A stretch of DNA of 64,000 nt, taken from assembly GCA_020002185.1 (NCBI GenBank), contig CM034543.1:55101535-55165534 (forward strand), written 5' to 3'. Position 1 is the first letter of the stretch; every line of letters begins with the position of its first letter. The translations under genes and the position numbers were made by a program. The notes beneath the pieces are model-generated. The model was given only the letters and a program-made list of their open reading frames with translations, ran no database searches and was not told the DNA's origin. This document shows positions 1 through 10,460 of this stretch, in pieces. This DNA is from Paraescarpia echinospica (taxonomy: Eukaryota > Annelida > Polychaeta > Sabellida > Siboglinidae).

Positions 1-143
1 TCGTCGAGGTGGACATGAAGCTGGTCACTGACGCCGACGACGCGCTGGATACCCTCGATATATTTGATCGCCTCTTCCAGGGTAACAAGAAGGTCGTGCT
101 GGACCTGCCAACCGTCACGTGTGACGAGCTGCTACGGAGACTG
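1..143 (+). CDS. GRIA: GluA exon 1 of window: amino-terminal domain (partial)
   Basis: Reads in the frame of position 9 as VEVDMKLVTDADD.. to ..TVTCDELLRRL, resembling the extracellular amino-terminal (LIVBP-like) domain segment that precedes the YHF-type strand in AMPA and kainate receptors. The exon is cut by the window start, so its true 5' border is unknown. I end it at 143, before GTGAAC, because this leaves phase 0 and joins smoothly to exon 2 (LLRRL-IGDMRRVQYHFLL). The frame stays open past the donor for about 80 bases, so a slightly later border cannot be excluded. This domain drives subunit assembly on the extracellular side. Confidence 0.8.
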
Positions 144-773
144 GTGAACATGTTCTTCTGTATTTCCGTTACGACATACAGCGGCTTCCTTAAAGGGATG
201 CAGACTGTTCCTAGTTTATCCTAATTAATTAATATAATGTTCTTAAAACTATTCTCACTATGTTAAGGAATATTGTCCGCAAAATTGTGTTTGACCACGG
301 AAGCAACATTGTTCAACACTACACTTTTCTCACATTCAACACAGCAAACTTCTTGTTACAAATTACTACGTTCGCTAATTCCGGGCAGACGAACATACTG
401 GTGCCTTGAAATGGATGTTGTTTGTTCCATTAGGCAACTGTTAGCGGGAGGTTCCTTGATTCAGTCAACTGAGTCCCGGTGTGAGGAGCGTAGAAAAGAG
501 CAAACTTCAAAGATATTGGTGAAATAAGCAACATGTGTCAACACCGGCTATTTGTAAATTGAATCTTTTGTTTACGGAACTTCTTTCAATTTGCAATCAC
601 TGTTTTGAGCCAACTAAGCGCAATTTGGTGGGCATTATGCCCTACATCTTCAACATATTTATTCTAGAAATTTAAGAAGATACGTCGTTAAATGCGTTTA
701 AAACATGCTTAGGGTGTTACGCAGTTAATAATACCAAGTTTTATTGTTTTTATTTTACTTTTCATGATTTCAG
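144..773 (+). other. intron 1, nothing recognised
   Basis: AT-rich intron of 630 bp without repeats or coding homology that I could see. It ends in a strong pyrimidine tract and TTTCAG. Confidence 0.6.
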
Positions 774-821
774 ATTGGCGACATGAGGCGAGTTCAATAT
801 CATTTTCTCCTTGGCGGACTC
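774..821 (+). CDS. GRIA: GluA exon 2: ATD micro-sized exon
   Basis: A 48-nt phase-0 exon between a TTTCAG acceptor and a GTAAGT donor. It encodes IGDMRRVQYHFLLGGL, matching the ATD strand that in AMPA receptors reads like GYHYIIANLG. Only 16 codons long, it is supported by perfect consensus splice sites and by continuity into exon 3 (GGL-GINELQLEGY). Confidence 0.9.
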
Positions 822-1009
822 GTAAGTATGCTTTCTTCAGTCGGTTCACAAAAACGGAAAACACGATGTCAAAAAGTAGTGTTTCATAGGTTAAAATTCC
901 TACGCAATTCCAATAAAATATATTTACATAGTTTCGTTTTAACAGCTCTCTAGTACCCGTTATATTGTGGCCGTAAATACATTATTAACGTGTACATTGG
1001 CATACGGAC

Positions 1010-1178
1010 ATACGCGCACGCAAAAACGCAGGAACGCACACCCGCATATATACGCGCGCACACATACGCAAACACACACACACACGCACAAGCACATACA
1101 CGCGAGCGAACAGATACACAAGCACACACTCACGCACGCGCACACACACACAAACACACATACTCCCCCACACACAGT
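1010..1178. repeat. CA-rich microsatellite
   Basis: Imperfect (CA)n and CACG repeats in intron 2. They create spurious His/Thr-rich or Cys/Val-rich frames on both strands. Confidence 0.9.
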
Positions 1179-1630
1179 ATTACTACTATTACTGCTGCTG
1201 CTGCTACTACTAACTACTACTTGTATTACTACTACTACTACAACTACAACTACAACTACTACTACTGCTACTGCTACTACTACTACTACTACTACAACAA
1301 CACCAACAACAACTACTACTACTACTAGTACTACTAACTACTACATCTATTACTACTACTACTACAACTACTACTACTACTACTACTGCTATTACTACTA
1401 CTACTACTACTATTACTACAACTACTACTACTACTACAATTACTGCTGCTACTACTACAACTACTACTACTACTACTGCTACTACTACCACCTACTACTC
1501 ACTGCTGCTAACATACTACTCACTACTCACTACTACTACTCACTACTCACTCACTCTTCATATTTCACACTCACTACTACTCACTCATTGCTACTCACTA
1601 CTACTCATATTGCTACTTTCCACTGCCACT
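1179..1630. repeat. (TAC)n/(CTA)n trinucleotide tract
   Basis: About 450 bp of TAC/CTA triplets with interspersed ACA, TGC and CACTACT variants. Long stop-free frames here (poly-Tyr, poly-Thr, poly-Val) are artefacts of the triplet repeat. Confidence 0.92.
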
Positions 1631-2400
1631 ACTAATACCATGCTTTATTTGATGACATTGAGACATTTATTTATATTTTATTTATCATTTTACATTTATA
1701 TTTACTTACTTACTATTACTGTTAATTTTTCATTTACTGTACATAACCACTTTTATTTACTATTATTTTTATTTCATGCATTTATTTATTTACTTATTAC
1801 TACTACTATTTTATTTTTACACTATTTTACTTACTTTTATTACTTTACTCACTTTATTTTATTAATATTTTACTTTATTATTTACTTTTATTTATGACTG
1901 ATGACATTATTTTTATATTCATTAGAATCTTACATTTACGCATTGTTAGGGAATCCATTTACTTATTTACTTTATTTTTATTTTATTTTTATTTACTGTT
2001 ACTACTACTACTTTACTTGCTTTTCACATTTTTTACTATATTATATTACTACTTTACACTACTACTACTATTGCTACTCACTTACTTTTTATTTCAAGCA
2101 TTTATTTTACTCTCACATTAATTGCTAAGCTACTACTACTACTTTACATTTACTCACTTTCATATTAAGTAATTTTATTATTTACACTACAACTTACTTA
2201 CTTACTACTACTACTACTACTCATATTTTTACTACTTTTTACTACTTTTACTTAATTTGACATTTATTTCATTTTACACATTTTACTTTACTTGGCATTT
2301 ATTTTAATTACATTGTTGTTTACTATTTTTTCATATTTACTATATTTGTTTTATTATTTTATTTTTATTTTACTATTTTTATTATTTATTTTATTTTTGA
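1631..2400. repeat. TTTAC/TTTTA-type low-complexity tract
   Basis: Degenerate TTTAC, TTTAT and ACTACT words make an extremely T-rich tract that merges with the triplet tract before it. No gene. Confidence 0.85.
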
Positions 2401-3118
2401 CACGAGATGATGATGAATATTCCGAGATATGATGATTTTCGATTATCTGAATGATGATGATTTGATGATATACTGACGATGATTGGATCTATTGTTATAT
2501 TGATTTATTACTCTACGACGAGAACTTGAGCATTCCCTTTAGTATTTCATATTCTCTTCTCTGACCTTGATCTTTATCCCTTTATCTCGCATTTGCATTC
2601 CTTTGACGCGATTCCATCGAGTACTTTGGCCTCATCTCTCGCGATTCTCTTTTACCTCTTTACTTTTCTCGATATCGATATCCGGATTCGATGATTCCTT
2701 TCGATCTCGACCTCCGGATTCGATTGATCTTCATTCCTTTCGATTGATTCGATTCCGGATTCCGCGATTCGATTCTGATTCTGATTCGATTCGATTTCTT
2801 TGATTTTCTTTCGCGATTCTGATTCCTGATTCTTTCGATTCCTGATTCCGGATTCCTCGATTTTCCTCCTCGATTCTGATTCCTGTCCGATTCCCGACTT
2901 CGATTTTGATTTCCTGATTTCCGGATTCTCGGGATTCTCGATCGAGACCCGATTCTTTCGATTCGATTTCCGGATTCTTTGTTCCTGCGATTTCGGGATT
3001 TTGATTTTGATTTTGATTTTGATTTTGATTTTGATCGATTCTGATTTCGGATCGACTTTGATTCCTTTGATTTTGATTTCCGGATTTCCGGATTTTTGAC
3101 TTTGATTTCGATCGAGCC
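2401..3118. repeat. GATT/GATTC-type low-complexity tract
   Basis: Words such as GATTC, CGATTC, CCGGATTC and TTTTGA are repeated with drift, including a pure (GATTTT)n run near 3000-3030. The minus-strand frame rich in Lys-Ile and Glu-Ser is a by-product. Confidence 0.85.
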
Positions 3119-3126
3119 TTGATTTA

Positions 3127-3206
3127 TCTTTCCCTACCCCTACCCCTACCCCTACACCTACCCCTACCCCTATCCCTATCCCTACCCCTACCCCTACCAA
3201 TACCAC
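3127..3206. repeat. (CCCCTA)n hexamer tract
   Basis: About 13 units of CCCCTA with CCTATC and CCTACA variants, ending some 20 bp before exon 3 and thus forming its pyrimidine-rich acceptor region. It is not the animal telomere hexamer (CCCTAA). Confidence 0.85.
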
Positions 3207-3227
3207 TAACAAGCATGTTCGTCGCAG

Positions 3228-3389
3228 GGCATCAACGAGCTGCAGCTGGAGGGTTACCGTCACGGCGGCATCAACATGACCGGTTTCCGTCTCATCGACT
3301 ACCTCAACCAGACGGTGAAGAGCTTCATGGACGACTGGAGCAGTCTCGACCCCAAGTCCTGGCACGGCGCCGGCACCGCCAAGATATCG
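3228..3389 (+). CDS. GRIA: GluA exon 3: ATD
   Basis: A 162-nt phase-0 exon (54 codons) after a GTCGCAG acceptor. The protein starts GINELQLEGYRHGGINMTGF and ends WHGAGTAKIS. The HGGINMTGFRLID segment is the ATD block HGGANITGFQIV of AMPA receptors, and NMT is a possible N-glycosylation site. The donor is GTATGT. The last 30 or so bases of this exon, including the donor, appear to be the source of a tandem array further down the same intron (3812-3872 and 5118-5812). Confidence 0.93.
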
Positions 3390-3811
3390 GTATGTTCAGG
3401 CCCTTAGACAGGATTGTGAATTTTTCAAATGTACCCGTTCTCATTGTTTATTTACCCGTTATGCTCATGAAAAACCCCGCTACATTTGCATTGACCATTG
3501 GTGTCGAAAAGTGGTGAATTGTTTGACGGGCTGAAAAATCATCCAACAGCACCACCTGCGAGGCTTGCAAAATACTGAAACTTCAAAACTACACTCATGT
3601 TCTCGCTTTTATACTCAGTACAAGCCCCGTTTTATGAAAACGCTCTTTTGACCATGTTATATATATAAAACCACGTTATGGTCACACACAAGATCCCGGT
3701 ATCTGAAAATAAAAAACCTAGTTATCCAAACACCAAAAAAAACGTTATTTGAAAAAGTAAAACCCGTTGCGATTGTCAAAAAACACGTTCCAATAACGGG
3801 ATGTTGGGTAT
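3390..3811 (+). other. intron 3, first part
   Basis: AT-rich sequence with scattered ACCCGTTAT / ACCACGTTAT / ACGTTATTTG words about every 30-60 bp, possibly a decayed tandem repeat. No coding homology. Confidence 0.4.
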
Positions 3812-3872
3812 ATGGCTAAGGGTCTGGGTGAGTGTCATCTAAGGCACGGCTAAGATTTCGGTGAGTGTCAAG
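3812..3872 (+). repeat. two outlying units of the exon-3 donor-like repeat
   Basis: Two tandem units with GGTGAGTGTCATCTAAGGCACGG and TTTCGGTGAGTGTC, the same motif as the main array at 5118-5812 but 1.25 kb upstream of it, in the same intron and orientation. Confidence 0.7.
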
Positions 3873-5117
3873 ATCCGCCAGGTGAGATGAACTTGTAATA
3901 GATTTTGAGTTCAGGGATAGTGGAATTCAATAAAACATTTATACAAGGCACCGATTTCAAAATGTATTCATCTCACACCGAATAAAAAAACTATTAATAT
4001 AAAAAATGTCTAGAGGAAGGCTCGTCAGCCTCCTACACACTCTTATTCTATAACGGGAATTCCCGGGAACATAAACATAACCTCCATGTTACCACTCATC
4101 CGTTTACTACAGTGACGTTTTATCACACTCTCTAATACAAACAATTATAACAAAGCAAAGACCCTCTTCCGTTATCAACCCTGTGAGGGTATAAGAGCGC
4201 CGTTAAATATCGAGTTCTCTATAAGATGCTTTTTCGTCATATAATAAAATACAACAGTACAATGTTCGGGTTCAACAATACCCTTGGTCGACACGGCAGT
4301 CAACTCTACGATCCTCCGTCGGTTCGCAACGTTCGGGTGTCAATGCATTTCCGACCCACTGAATTTCTTTCTTCACGCGTGGATTTAGCCTGGCCTCGGG
4401 TATCATCTAGGCGTTGGCTGTTACGCAATAGGCCCATCGTTCGCACGAACGAGCTTGAAGTATAGCTGGCCGTCGCACCGACCCAACACTTCTCTTCTAT
4501 CATTATTATACATGAACGCAAGATATCATCGTCTAAGCAACCGCTCGGAATGGCTTCGAGGTATGGGTTTGATAACCACACTGTAATATGTATCGTTACA
4601 GAGAAGACCAGGTTACATTGTCCTGTCCGTGGATCACTCCGGACTGCTGTGTTCTATCCTTGCCAAACCTCAGTTAATCAACCATGTCTTTGAATCTGCC
4701 ATGTGATCCCTGCTGATGCGGCAGCACACCATTGCAATAATTCCATCGCCCAAGAGGTATTACAATAATTCAACATGTACATAAATCTTTATTATATCGA
4801 CATTCCTATACGCCATAAAATTATCCCCTCTAAATTTCCACCCGTACCACAGTTACTATACATATACAGCTGCCTACGCTTTCTATAATTATTAATCGTT
4901 AGATTCAACTTTCCTACTTGTCTACCCAAATTGTAATGTACAGTTTCCTCGGTCCTTTGAAATCTGACCCTTTGCTACCTCCCCAGTGCTTTCACATTAT
5001 TGCGTAAGCACTAGCCAGCCGTCGATAGCCGTTCAGGGTAACCCCAACTGTAATATTTCACATTCGCTACCAACCTATGTGAAGTACTAAACCCCACATC
5101 GTGACAGAGAGTGTCAT
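3873..5117 (+). other. intron 3, middle part, no gene recognised
   Basis: About 1.2 kb of mixed composition between the two blocks of donor-like repeats. Because it splits that repeat and ends near CCCCACATCGTGACA, it could be an inserted element such as a solo LTR, but I could not define matching ends. Confidence 0.3.
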
Positions 5118-5812
5118 TTAAGGCACGGCCAATATATCAGTGAATGTCATATAAGGCACGGTCAAGATATCGGCGAATGTCATCTAAGGCACGGTCAAGA
5201 TATCGGTGAGTATCATCTAAGGCAGTGTGAATAATACGTGTCATGTAAACACGGCCAAGATATCGGTTAGTTTCATCTGATGCACGGCCAATATATCTGT
5301 GAGTTTCATGGAAAGGTACAGCAAAGATAAAGTTTTCTTTTAAAATACTACTAAAATATCGGTGACTTTCGTGTAATGCATGACCAAAATGTTGGTGCGT
5401 TGTATGTATGCCAAAACCAAGATAACGGTGAGTGTCATCTAAGGTATGGTCAAGATATCGGTGAGTGTCGTCTAATGCACGGCCAATGTATCAGCGAATG
5501 TTGTCTAAGGCACGATCAAGATATCGGTGATTGTCGTTTAAGGCACGATTAAGATATCAGTGAGTGTTGTCTAAGGCACGATCAAGATATCGGTGACTGT
5601 CAGCTAAGGCTCTGCCAAGATATTATTGAGTCTCATCTAAGACACGGCCAATATATTGGTGAGAATCATATAATCCAAGGTCAAGATATCAGTGACTTTT
5701 ATATTAGGCACAACAAAGATCCCGGTTAATTACATGGAAGACACGGTCAAGATAAATGTGAGTTTCTCGACCAAGATATTGGTGAGTTTCATGTCAGACA
5801 CTACCACGATAA
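5118..5812 (+). repeat. ~33-bp tandem array of splice-donor-like units (about 22 copies)
   Basis: Degenerate units with consensus GGCACGGCCAAGATATCGG then TGAGTGTCATCTAA. The exon 3 / intron 3 border reads GGCACGG, ten extra bases, then GCCAAGATATCG|GTATGT. A unit at about 5249-5268 shares a 14-base exact match across that border. Several units carry CGGTGAGT or TGGTGAGT, a closer fit to the 5' splice consensus than the authentic GTATGT. The array lies 1.7 kb downstream of the real donor, in the same orientation, and ends about 120 bp before exon 4. Confidence 0.85.
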
Positions 5813-5935
5813 TCACACGGGACGATAGAATATTTTTTTGTCAAGTTGAAAACGTATGCTGAGCAAGTCATTAGAATTGCAATGTCCTCTATCACTACAC
5901 AATGTCAACATTGTGTGTTGCTCTGTTACTGGCAG

Positions 5936-6136
5936 TACGAGGCAGCACTGGCTGTTGACGCAGTGTCGCTCATTGGTCAGACGTTGTCACAGATCATGAA
6001 AGATGATTCCAAAGACTTCATAAAAGCCATGCGTAACGACAGGATCTTCAGCAACACATCTTACGGTGTCGACTGCGACTCGGATCCTCCCATTCCGTGG
6101 ATACACGGCCGCGAAGTCGCTAACACCATGAAAGAC
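5936..6136 (+). CDS. GRIA: GluA exon 4: ATD
   Basis: A 201-nt phase-0 exon (67 codons) after a TGGCAG acceptor and before GTAAGC. Starts YEAALAVDAVSLIGQTL and ends IHGREVANTMKD. This matches the ATD part that in vertebrate GluA begins TSALTHDAILV and carries the C-x-P-x-x-PW-x-x-G element; here VDCDSDPPIPWIHG. The Cys (in GVDCDS) is expected to form the conserved ATD disulfide with a Cys outside the window. Read-through into the intron stays open for 550 bases only because a 51-bp tandem repeat follows in frame. Confidence 0.93.
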
Positions 6137-6244
6137 GTAAGCGATAAAACACTTGTCTTTGTTGTTTCAAAATGGTGCATATTTTGTATTAGTGTTGTCC
6201 AACTTTTAATCCTCGCTAACTTAACGTCTTCTCACAACATTGAA

Positions 6245-6606
6245 TTTGCTCACAATCTACCCCTGTCACCGTGGCCCAGTTTGTGTTCCAAGCTATTTGC
6301 TCATAGTCTACCCCTGTCCTCGTGGCCCAGTTTGTGTTCCAAGCAATTTGCCCACAGCCTACCCCTGTCCTCGTGGCCCAGTTTGTGTCCCAAGCTATTT
6401 GCCCACAGTCTACCCCTGTCACCGTGGCCCAATTTGTGTTTCAAGCTATTTGCTCACAGTGTACCCCTGTCACCGTTGCCCAGTTTGTGTTCCAAGCTAT
6501 TTGCTCACAGTCTACCCCTGTCCCCGTGGCCTAGTTTGTGTTCCAAGCTATTTGCTCACAGTCAACCATTGTCCCCGTGGTCCAGTGTGTGTTCCAAGCT
6601 ATTTGT
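6245..6606 (+). repeat. 51-bp minisatellite, 7 copies
   Basis: Units with TTTGCTCACAGTCTACCCC, TGTCACCGTGGCCCAGTTTG and TGTTCCAAGCTA in intron 4. Because 51 is a multiple of 3, three plus-strand frames and one minus-strand frame stay open across it; these are not genes. Confidence 0.93.
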
Positions 6607-6636
6607 TTACTTGTATCTATGTAGCATTGTATATAA

Positions 6637-6782
6637 CAGCTCGTGCGCGTGTGTGTATGTGTGTGTGTCTGGGTGTGTGTGTTTGTGAGTGAGTGATCAC
6701 GTGCGTGTGTGTGTATGTGTGTGTGTTTGGGTGCGTGTTTGTGAGTGAGTGATCGTGTGCGTGTGCGTGTGCGTGTGCGTCT
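6637..6782. repeat. GT-rich microsatellite
   Basis: Imperfect (GT)n with GTGAGTGAGTGATC and GTGCGT variants; the block GTGAGTGAGTGATC occurs twice. Confidence 0.88.
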
Positions 6783-6887
6783 ATATCTACATGTTTATAC
6801 CTGTATGCAGTTTTGTTTTACAACTAATTAATTACTCCACTGTCGTTATGTGACGCACTTTGAATAACATTTTACTATCGTATCCAG

Positions 6888-6995
6888 ACAGAATTCTACG
6901 GCATCACCGGGAAGGTTGCATTTGACCAATTTGGCCTAAGAAGAGATTACAAATTGGATTTGCTAGAAGTGAACTTGGACAGAGGACTTGCAAAG
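6888..6995 (+). CDS. GRIA: GluA exon 5: end of ATD
   Basis: A 108-nt phase-0 exon (36 codons) between TATCCAG and GTAAAC. It encodes TEFYGITGKVAFDQFGLRRD followed by YKLDLLEVNLDRGLAK, the equivalent of the vertebrate GluA segment in which GLTGNIQFD-x-x-GRRTNYT closes the amino-terminal domain. Strong homology, clean borders and phase continuity with exons 4 and 6. Confidence 0.93.
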
Positions 6996-7162
6996 GTAAA
7001 CACACATGTATGCGCACATGTAAACGCAAACGCACTTACACACGAACCAATTATGCAATGTCACTCTGGCGGCGCTATGCGGGATTTTGGTGATGCTCAC
7101 TGGAAGATTCGGAGTAAAGGAACACGTGTCTACTCTTTTAAAATAAATGTTGACCATCATAT

Positions 7163-7540
7163 TTGCATTCATTGCTTACTCCTGTAAGAAAACCTATCCA
7201 GCTTCGACCATCTAGTTCTGACCTACCTTTTGTTCCCAGAGTCAACACTAACATTGGAACTAGGACTTTTTCTGTTGCTGAACCAACTATTTGGAATATG
7301 CTCCCTCTTAGTGTTAGATCAGTTGAACATATTACAACATTCCGTCGTCATTTAAAAACTTATCTTTACAACCTTACTTATCCACAATGCCTAACTCCCT
7401 AGCGTCTTGACCCATATGTTGACAACTGGAATACTACTTATATATTTTGAGATTGACCAATCGTTTTGTTTTGATGTGCCTCTGAGCTTGGTTTCCAAGG
7501 ATTTAGGTGCAATGGAAGTTATCATATTATTACTATTATC
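7163..7540 (+). mobile_element. 5'-truncated LINE tail (end of ORF2 plus 3' UTR)
   Basis: Encodes LLTPVRKPIQLRPSSSDLPF, then a stretch with TFSVAEPTIWNMLPLSVRSV and TTFRRHLKTYLYNL, the familiar C-terminal end of many non-LTR retrotransposon ORF2 proteins (x-FSVAAPxLWNxLP...FRRxLKTxLF). After the stop at about 7400 comes a 3' UTR with CTCTGAGCTTGGTTTCCAAGG and a terminal (ATT)n-like tail. No RT core is present. The same 3' UTR end recurs at 21411-21472. Lies in intron 5 in the gene's orientation. Confidence 0.75.
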
Positions 7541-7966
7541 ATGAAAAAGTTAATTAAATTGTTAGATAACGGAGCATGTATATACGTATGATAGAAATGA
7601 ATTTTGGCGGCTCATGGTGGTCGTTTGCATGGTTATGATAGAAAATAAAAGATCGCCTCAATGCTTGTTTACATCAAACATACACCAGACATATAAGGAT
7701 CAGATGAATCAATGCTTATATCCAATTCAACTCAATATCCTTACCTTTCATACATTGTCATCCACCATTCAGCATTTGCTCCGATACTATTCCATCATTT
7801 AATTGTCAATGAATGCAATACTTGTTTGCAGGGACGCCATCACACCTGACGCAGCGTAGTCTATTATTATTATTCTGAATACTTCCACGTTTCCAAGCAA
7901 TGAAATGGTCTTTCTTTACTAAATCTAACGCTGGTTTGAATTATCGTTCACATGATGTTGTCGTAG

Positions 7967-8080
7967 ATCGGAACATGGAATCCCGGTGAAGGTTTGCAAA
8001 CATTGCGCAGTCCGGCACTGGTCCGCAACAAGGGAAACAACACGATTGCAAACCGTACACGAATCGTCACTTCTATATTG
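7967..8080 (+). CDS. GRIA: GluA exon 6: ATD-S1 linker
   Basis: A 114-nt phase-0 exon (38 codons) between GTCGTAG and GTAAGT. It begins IGTWNPGEGLQTL, the usual IGxW linker motif, and ends NRTRIVTSIL, the first beta strand of the ligand-binding domain. NNT and NRT are possible N-glycosylation sites. In vertebrate GluA the strand continues IL-ESPYVM; here the next residue comes from exon 7A (TAPYLM) or 7B (TDPFLM). Confidence 0.93.
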
Positions 8081-8538
8081 GTAAGTAGATTAACCAAGCG
8101 ACATACATAATTAAATTTTATGTAAAATGGAAACATGCAACTAACATTATTAACAACTGACTAAAATGTATTATGTCATGCACAGCGCTATTTAATTGTC
8201 AGTCAATGTGATCCTTGCTGCCTCTATGATACCACAGTAGTCAGATTAGTCCAAGCATCCATGAGAACATTAGCAGCTAACGAGAACTGTGATGCATAAC
8301 TGTTTAAATATTATGCAAGGTGTAGTTATTATAGAGATTAAAGCACGTTTCATGACTTCATGTTAATGTTAGTCACTGTTAGTTAAAGTACGTTAGTCTT
8401 TTTCGATTAGTATTAGTATTAGTTGGTAAAGTTAGTGTTAAAAGTAAAGGTAATATCGCTAACTGTTGATATTGGTATATTGTATATGTATTACTCATTA
8501 ACAATATTTCTTTTGATCTCCCTCTCCATCTCGCCCTT

Positions 8539-8714
<176 letters not shown>

Positions 8715-8851
8715 CGTGAAACCTAACGTTTTGTACCTCGATATCAAACCTATACATGTTTATATTGCAATGAACTGCTGTGCTGCGTTTTGACCGATCC
8801 TTGTGTGCGCTATATTTCAAACTTCACACTAATGCAAATGCTCGCTGTTTC

Positions 8852-8946
8852 TTTGCTCTGTCGCTCGCTGCTCTGCCGTCGCCGCTGCCGCCGCTGCTGT
8901 TGCCGCTGTCGTTACTGCTGTCGTTACCAATACCGCTGCCGTTGCC
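8852..8946. repeat. GCTGCC/GCYGTT triplet tract before exon 7A
   Basis: CTGCTG, CCGCTG and TCGTTA-type triplets form a pyrimidine-rich region that runs up to the acceptor of exon 7A. Confidence 0.75.
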
Positions 8947-8960
8947 TCCTCCGCTCACAG

Positions 8961-9173
8961 ACCGCGCCGTATTTAATGCTGCGCAGCATCCAGGAAGGTG
9001 GCGCGACCCTCACTGGAAACGATCAGTACGAAGGCTATTGCGCGGATCTAGCTAAGAAAATCGCACACCAGATCGGTATCGATTACCTGATCCAGCCGGT
9101 CCACGACCAGAAATACGGCAACCGAGACGAAAACGGCACGTGGAACGGAATGGTTGGCGAACTCGTACGCAAC
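8961..9173 (+). CDS. GRIA: GluA exon 7A: ligand-binding S1, version A
   Basis: A 213-nt exon (71 codons), phase 0 at both ends, between CTCACAG and GTAAGT. Starts TAPYLMLRSIQEGG, contains YEGYCADLAKKIA, and ends WNGMVGELVRN. This is the first half of the S1 lobe, including the agonist-cage tyrosine of the KYG motif (equivalent to GluA2 Tyr450 by the family numbering I know). Exon 7B, 1.29 kb downstream, encodes the same segment; in a hand alignment 35 of 72 positions are identical. Both being phase 0-0, either can join exons 6 and 8. Including both would duplicate half of S1 and is unlikely to fold, so mutually exclusive use is inferred. Confidence 0.93.
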
Positions 9174-10460
9174 GTAAGTTAGCGGAAGTGACGGTCTCCG
9201 CATGCGCGATCCCGTCAAATAGGTGTGCGTAGTGGAGCGTTAGTCGTCTCGATTATGGCCAATCTCCGAAGAAATCGGCTAGCGTGTCGGAGAAAAAACT
9301 AACCTTTTGAAAGGATGCCAAGAACGTCAGCAGTAGGCTTTAATCGAGGCGACTTGTACGTTTTAGGTGTATGTGTTAATCACCCCTCTAGTGACATCTT
9401 GTATTCCCTCGACAACCCATATCCCATCCAACTTTGCTACGTTTCACTTCGCTGAATACGTTTAACTTTATTGCAAAATGAAATGGAAATTATTCAAACA
9501 TCCATCAACTCTCGCAAGCCTTCGGTGTCTAGTAATCCAAACTTAGTTATTTTGTTGTTAAAATGTACACACCAAACAGGGTGGTGACCGTTACTGTTAC
9601 CCACAGCAGACCGTCAAGTTGACTTTTTAAACAGACAAAAACCGACAATCTGCCATTAGGAGAGGATGATATGTTGTGCCGTCAGATACGACACGACTTT
9701 GTTTGAGTAAATGAAATGGTAATTGCATCATGTCATGGTAGATTACAAATTTGGTTATTTGCATTAATGTAGTGATCACAGAAAAATTATTTTAAAATAT
9801 GTTATTTAAGGTGGAAAATACACCCACAGTGGGGCTCTTTTAAACCGCACCCCATATTTGTCGAGCCTCATGCATTGAGTAGTGGCTAAACATTCGATCT
9901 TCTTCTCAAACCCGATGGTGTATAAACGCAGACATCAATGGTGTAGCATATAAATACCACACTTGTACTCTTGTCCCTGAATAGTGGATGAAGACGTGTT
10001 TTTGAAAGAAATTAACTGCGATGACCTTAGTCCGTCGTCGTCATGTTTGCATATCCACCGTTTTATTGCAACAAGGCTTCAACTCCATATACACGTGTAA
10101 ATGAGAGCGTACAGTCTTCATACGATTTCAACAATTCCAACGAGCCAATGAAGGATCGTGCCCATTTTCTATTGGTGTTAACCTGACTTAGAACTCCGTA
10201 ATGATGGAAACGAAAACGAAATAACGACCAGCGCCTGCGCACACCGGAAACGGGGAGATTTGACCGTCGTTGCATGTCGCAATTTCCGCTGCTTCTCAGT
10301 CCATGTACGCATGCATCGAGTTATCTACGGCGCGCAAGTGGTGCGGGCTAGCGGACCGGCGTGCGTCCATGTAAACGCGCGCGTGTGTACGCGCGTGCGC
10401 AGTCAACAACTGCGATGCGATGACGTCACGCACGAGCTACTACTAAGTGAGTGGTTGTAG
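9174..10460 (+). other. intron 7A between the two alternative S1 exons
   Basis: 1287 bp, no gene or recognisable element. Too long for the short-intron steric mechanism of exclusive splicing. Towards its end it has an alternating purine-pyrimidine run (10375-10401, CGCGCGTGTGTACGCGCG) that could adopt Z-DNA, and TGACGTCA at 10421. Confidence 0.6.
10421..10428. promoter_or_regulatory. CRE-like palindrome TGACGTCA upstream of exon 7B
   Basis: A perfect full cAMP-response-element octamer 33 bp before exon 7B. Function is not shown; one octamer by chance in a CpG-containing patch is possible. Confidence 0.3.

Noticed and set aside
967..1635. Tyr/Thr-rich 222-codon frame and Val-rich antisense frames
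   Set aside because: Product of CA and TAC repeats.
3127..3206. Interstitial telomere repeat
   Set aside because: The unit is CCCCTA, not CCCTAA, and it passes gradually into other simple repeats.
2652..3365. 237-codon minus-strand frame rich in Lys-Ile and Gly-Val
   Set aside because: Runs through low-complexity GATTC and CCCCTA tracts and antisense to exon 3.
4226..4581. Short overlapping frames on both strands in intron 3
   Set aside because: No recognisable domain, no splice logic, and they overlap each other.
5846..6688. 280-codon frame including exon 4 and a 17-residue repeat
   Set aside because: Exon 4 has a clear GTAAGC donor and the homology continues in exon 5; the rest is an intronic minisatellite.
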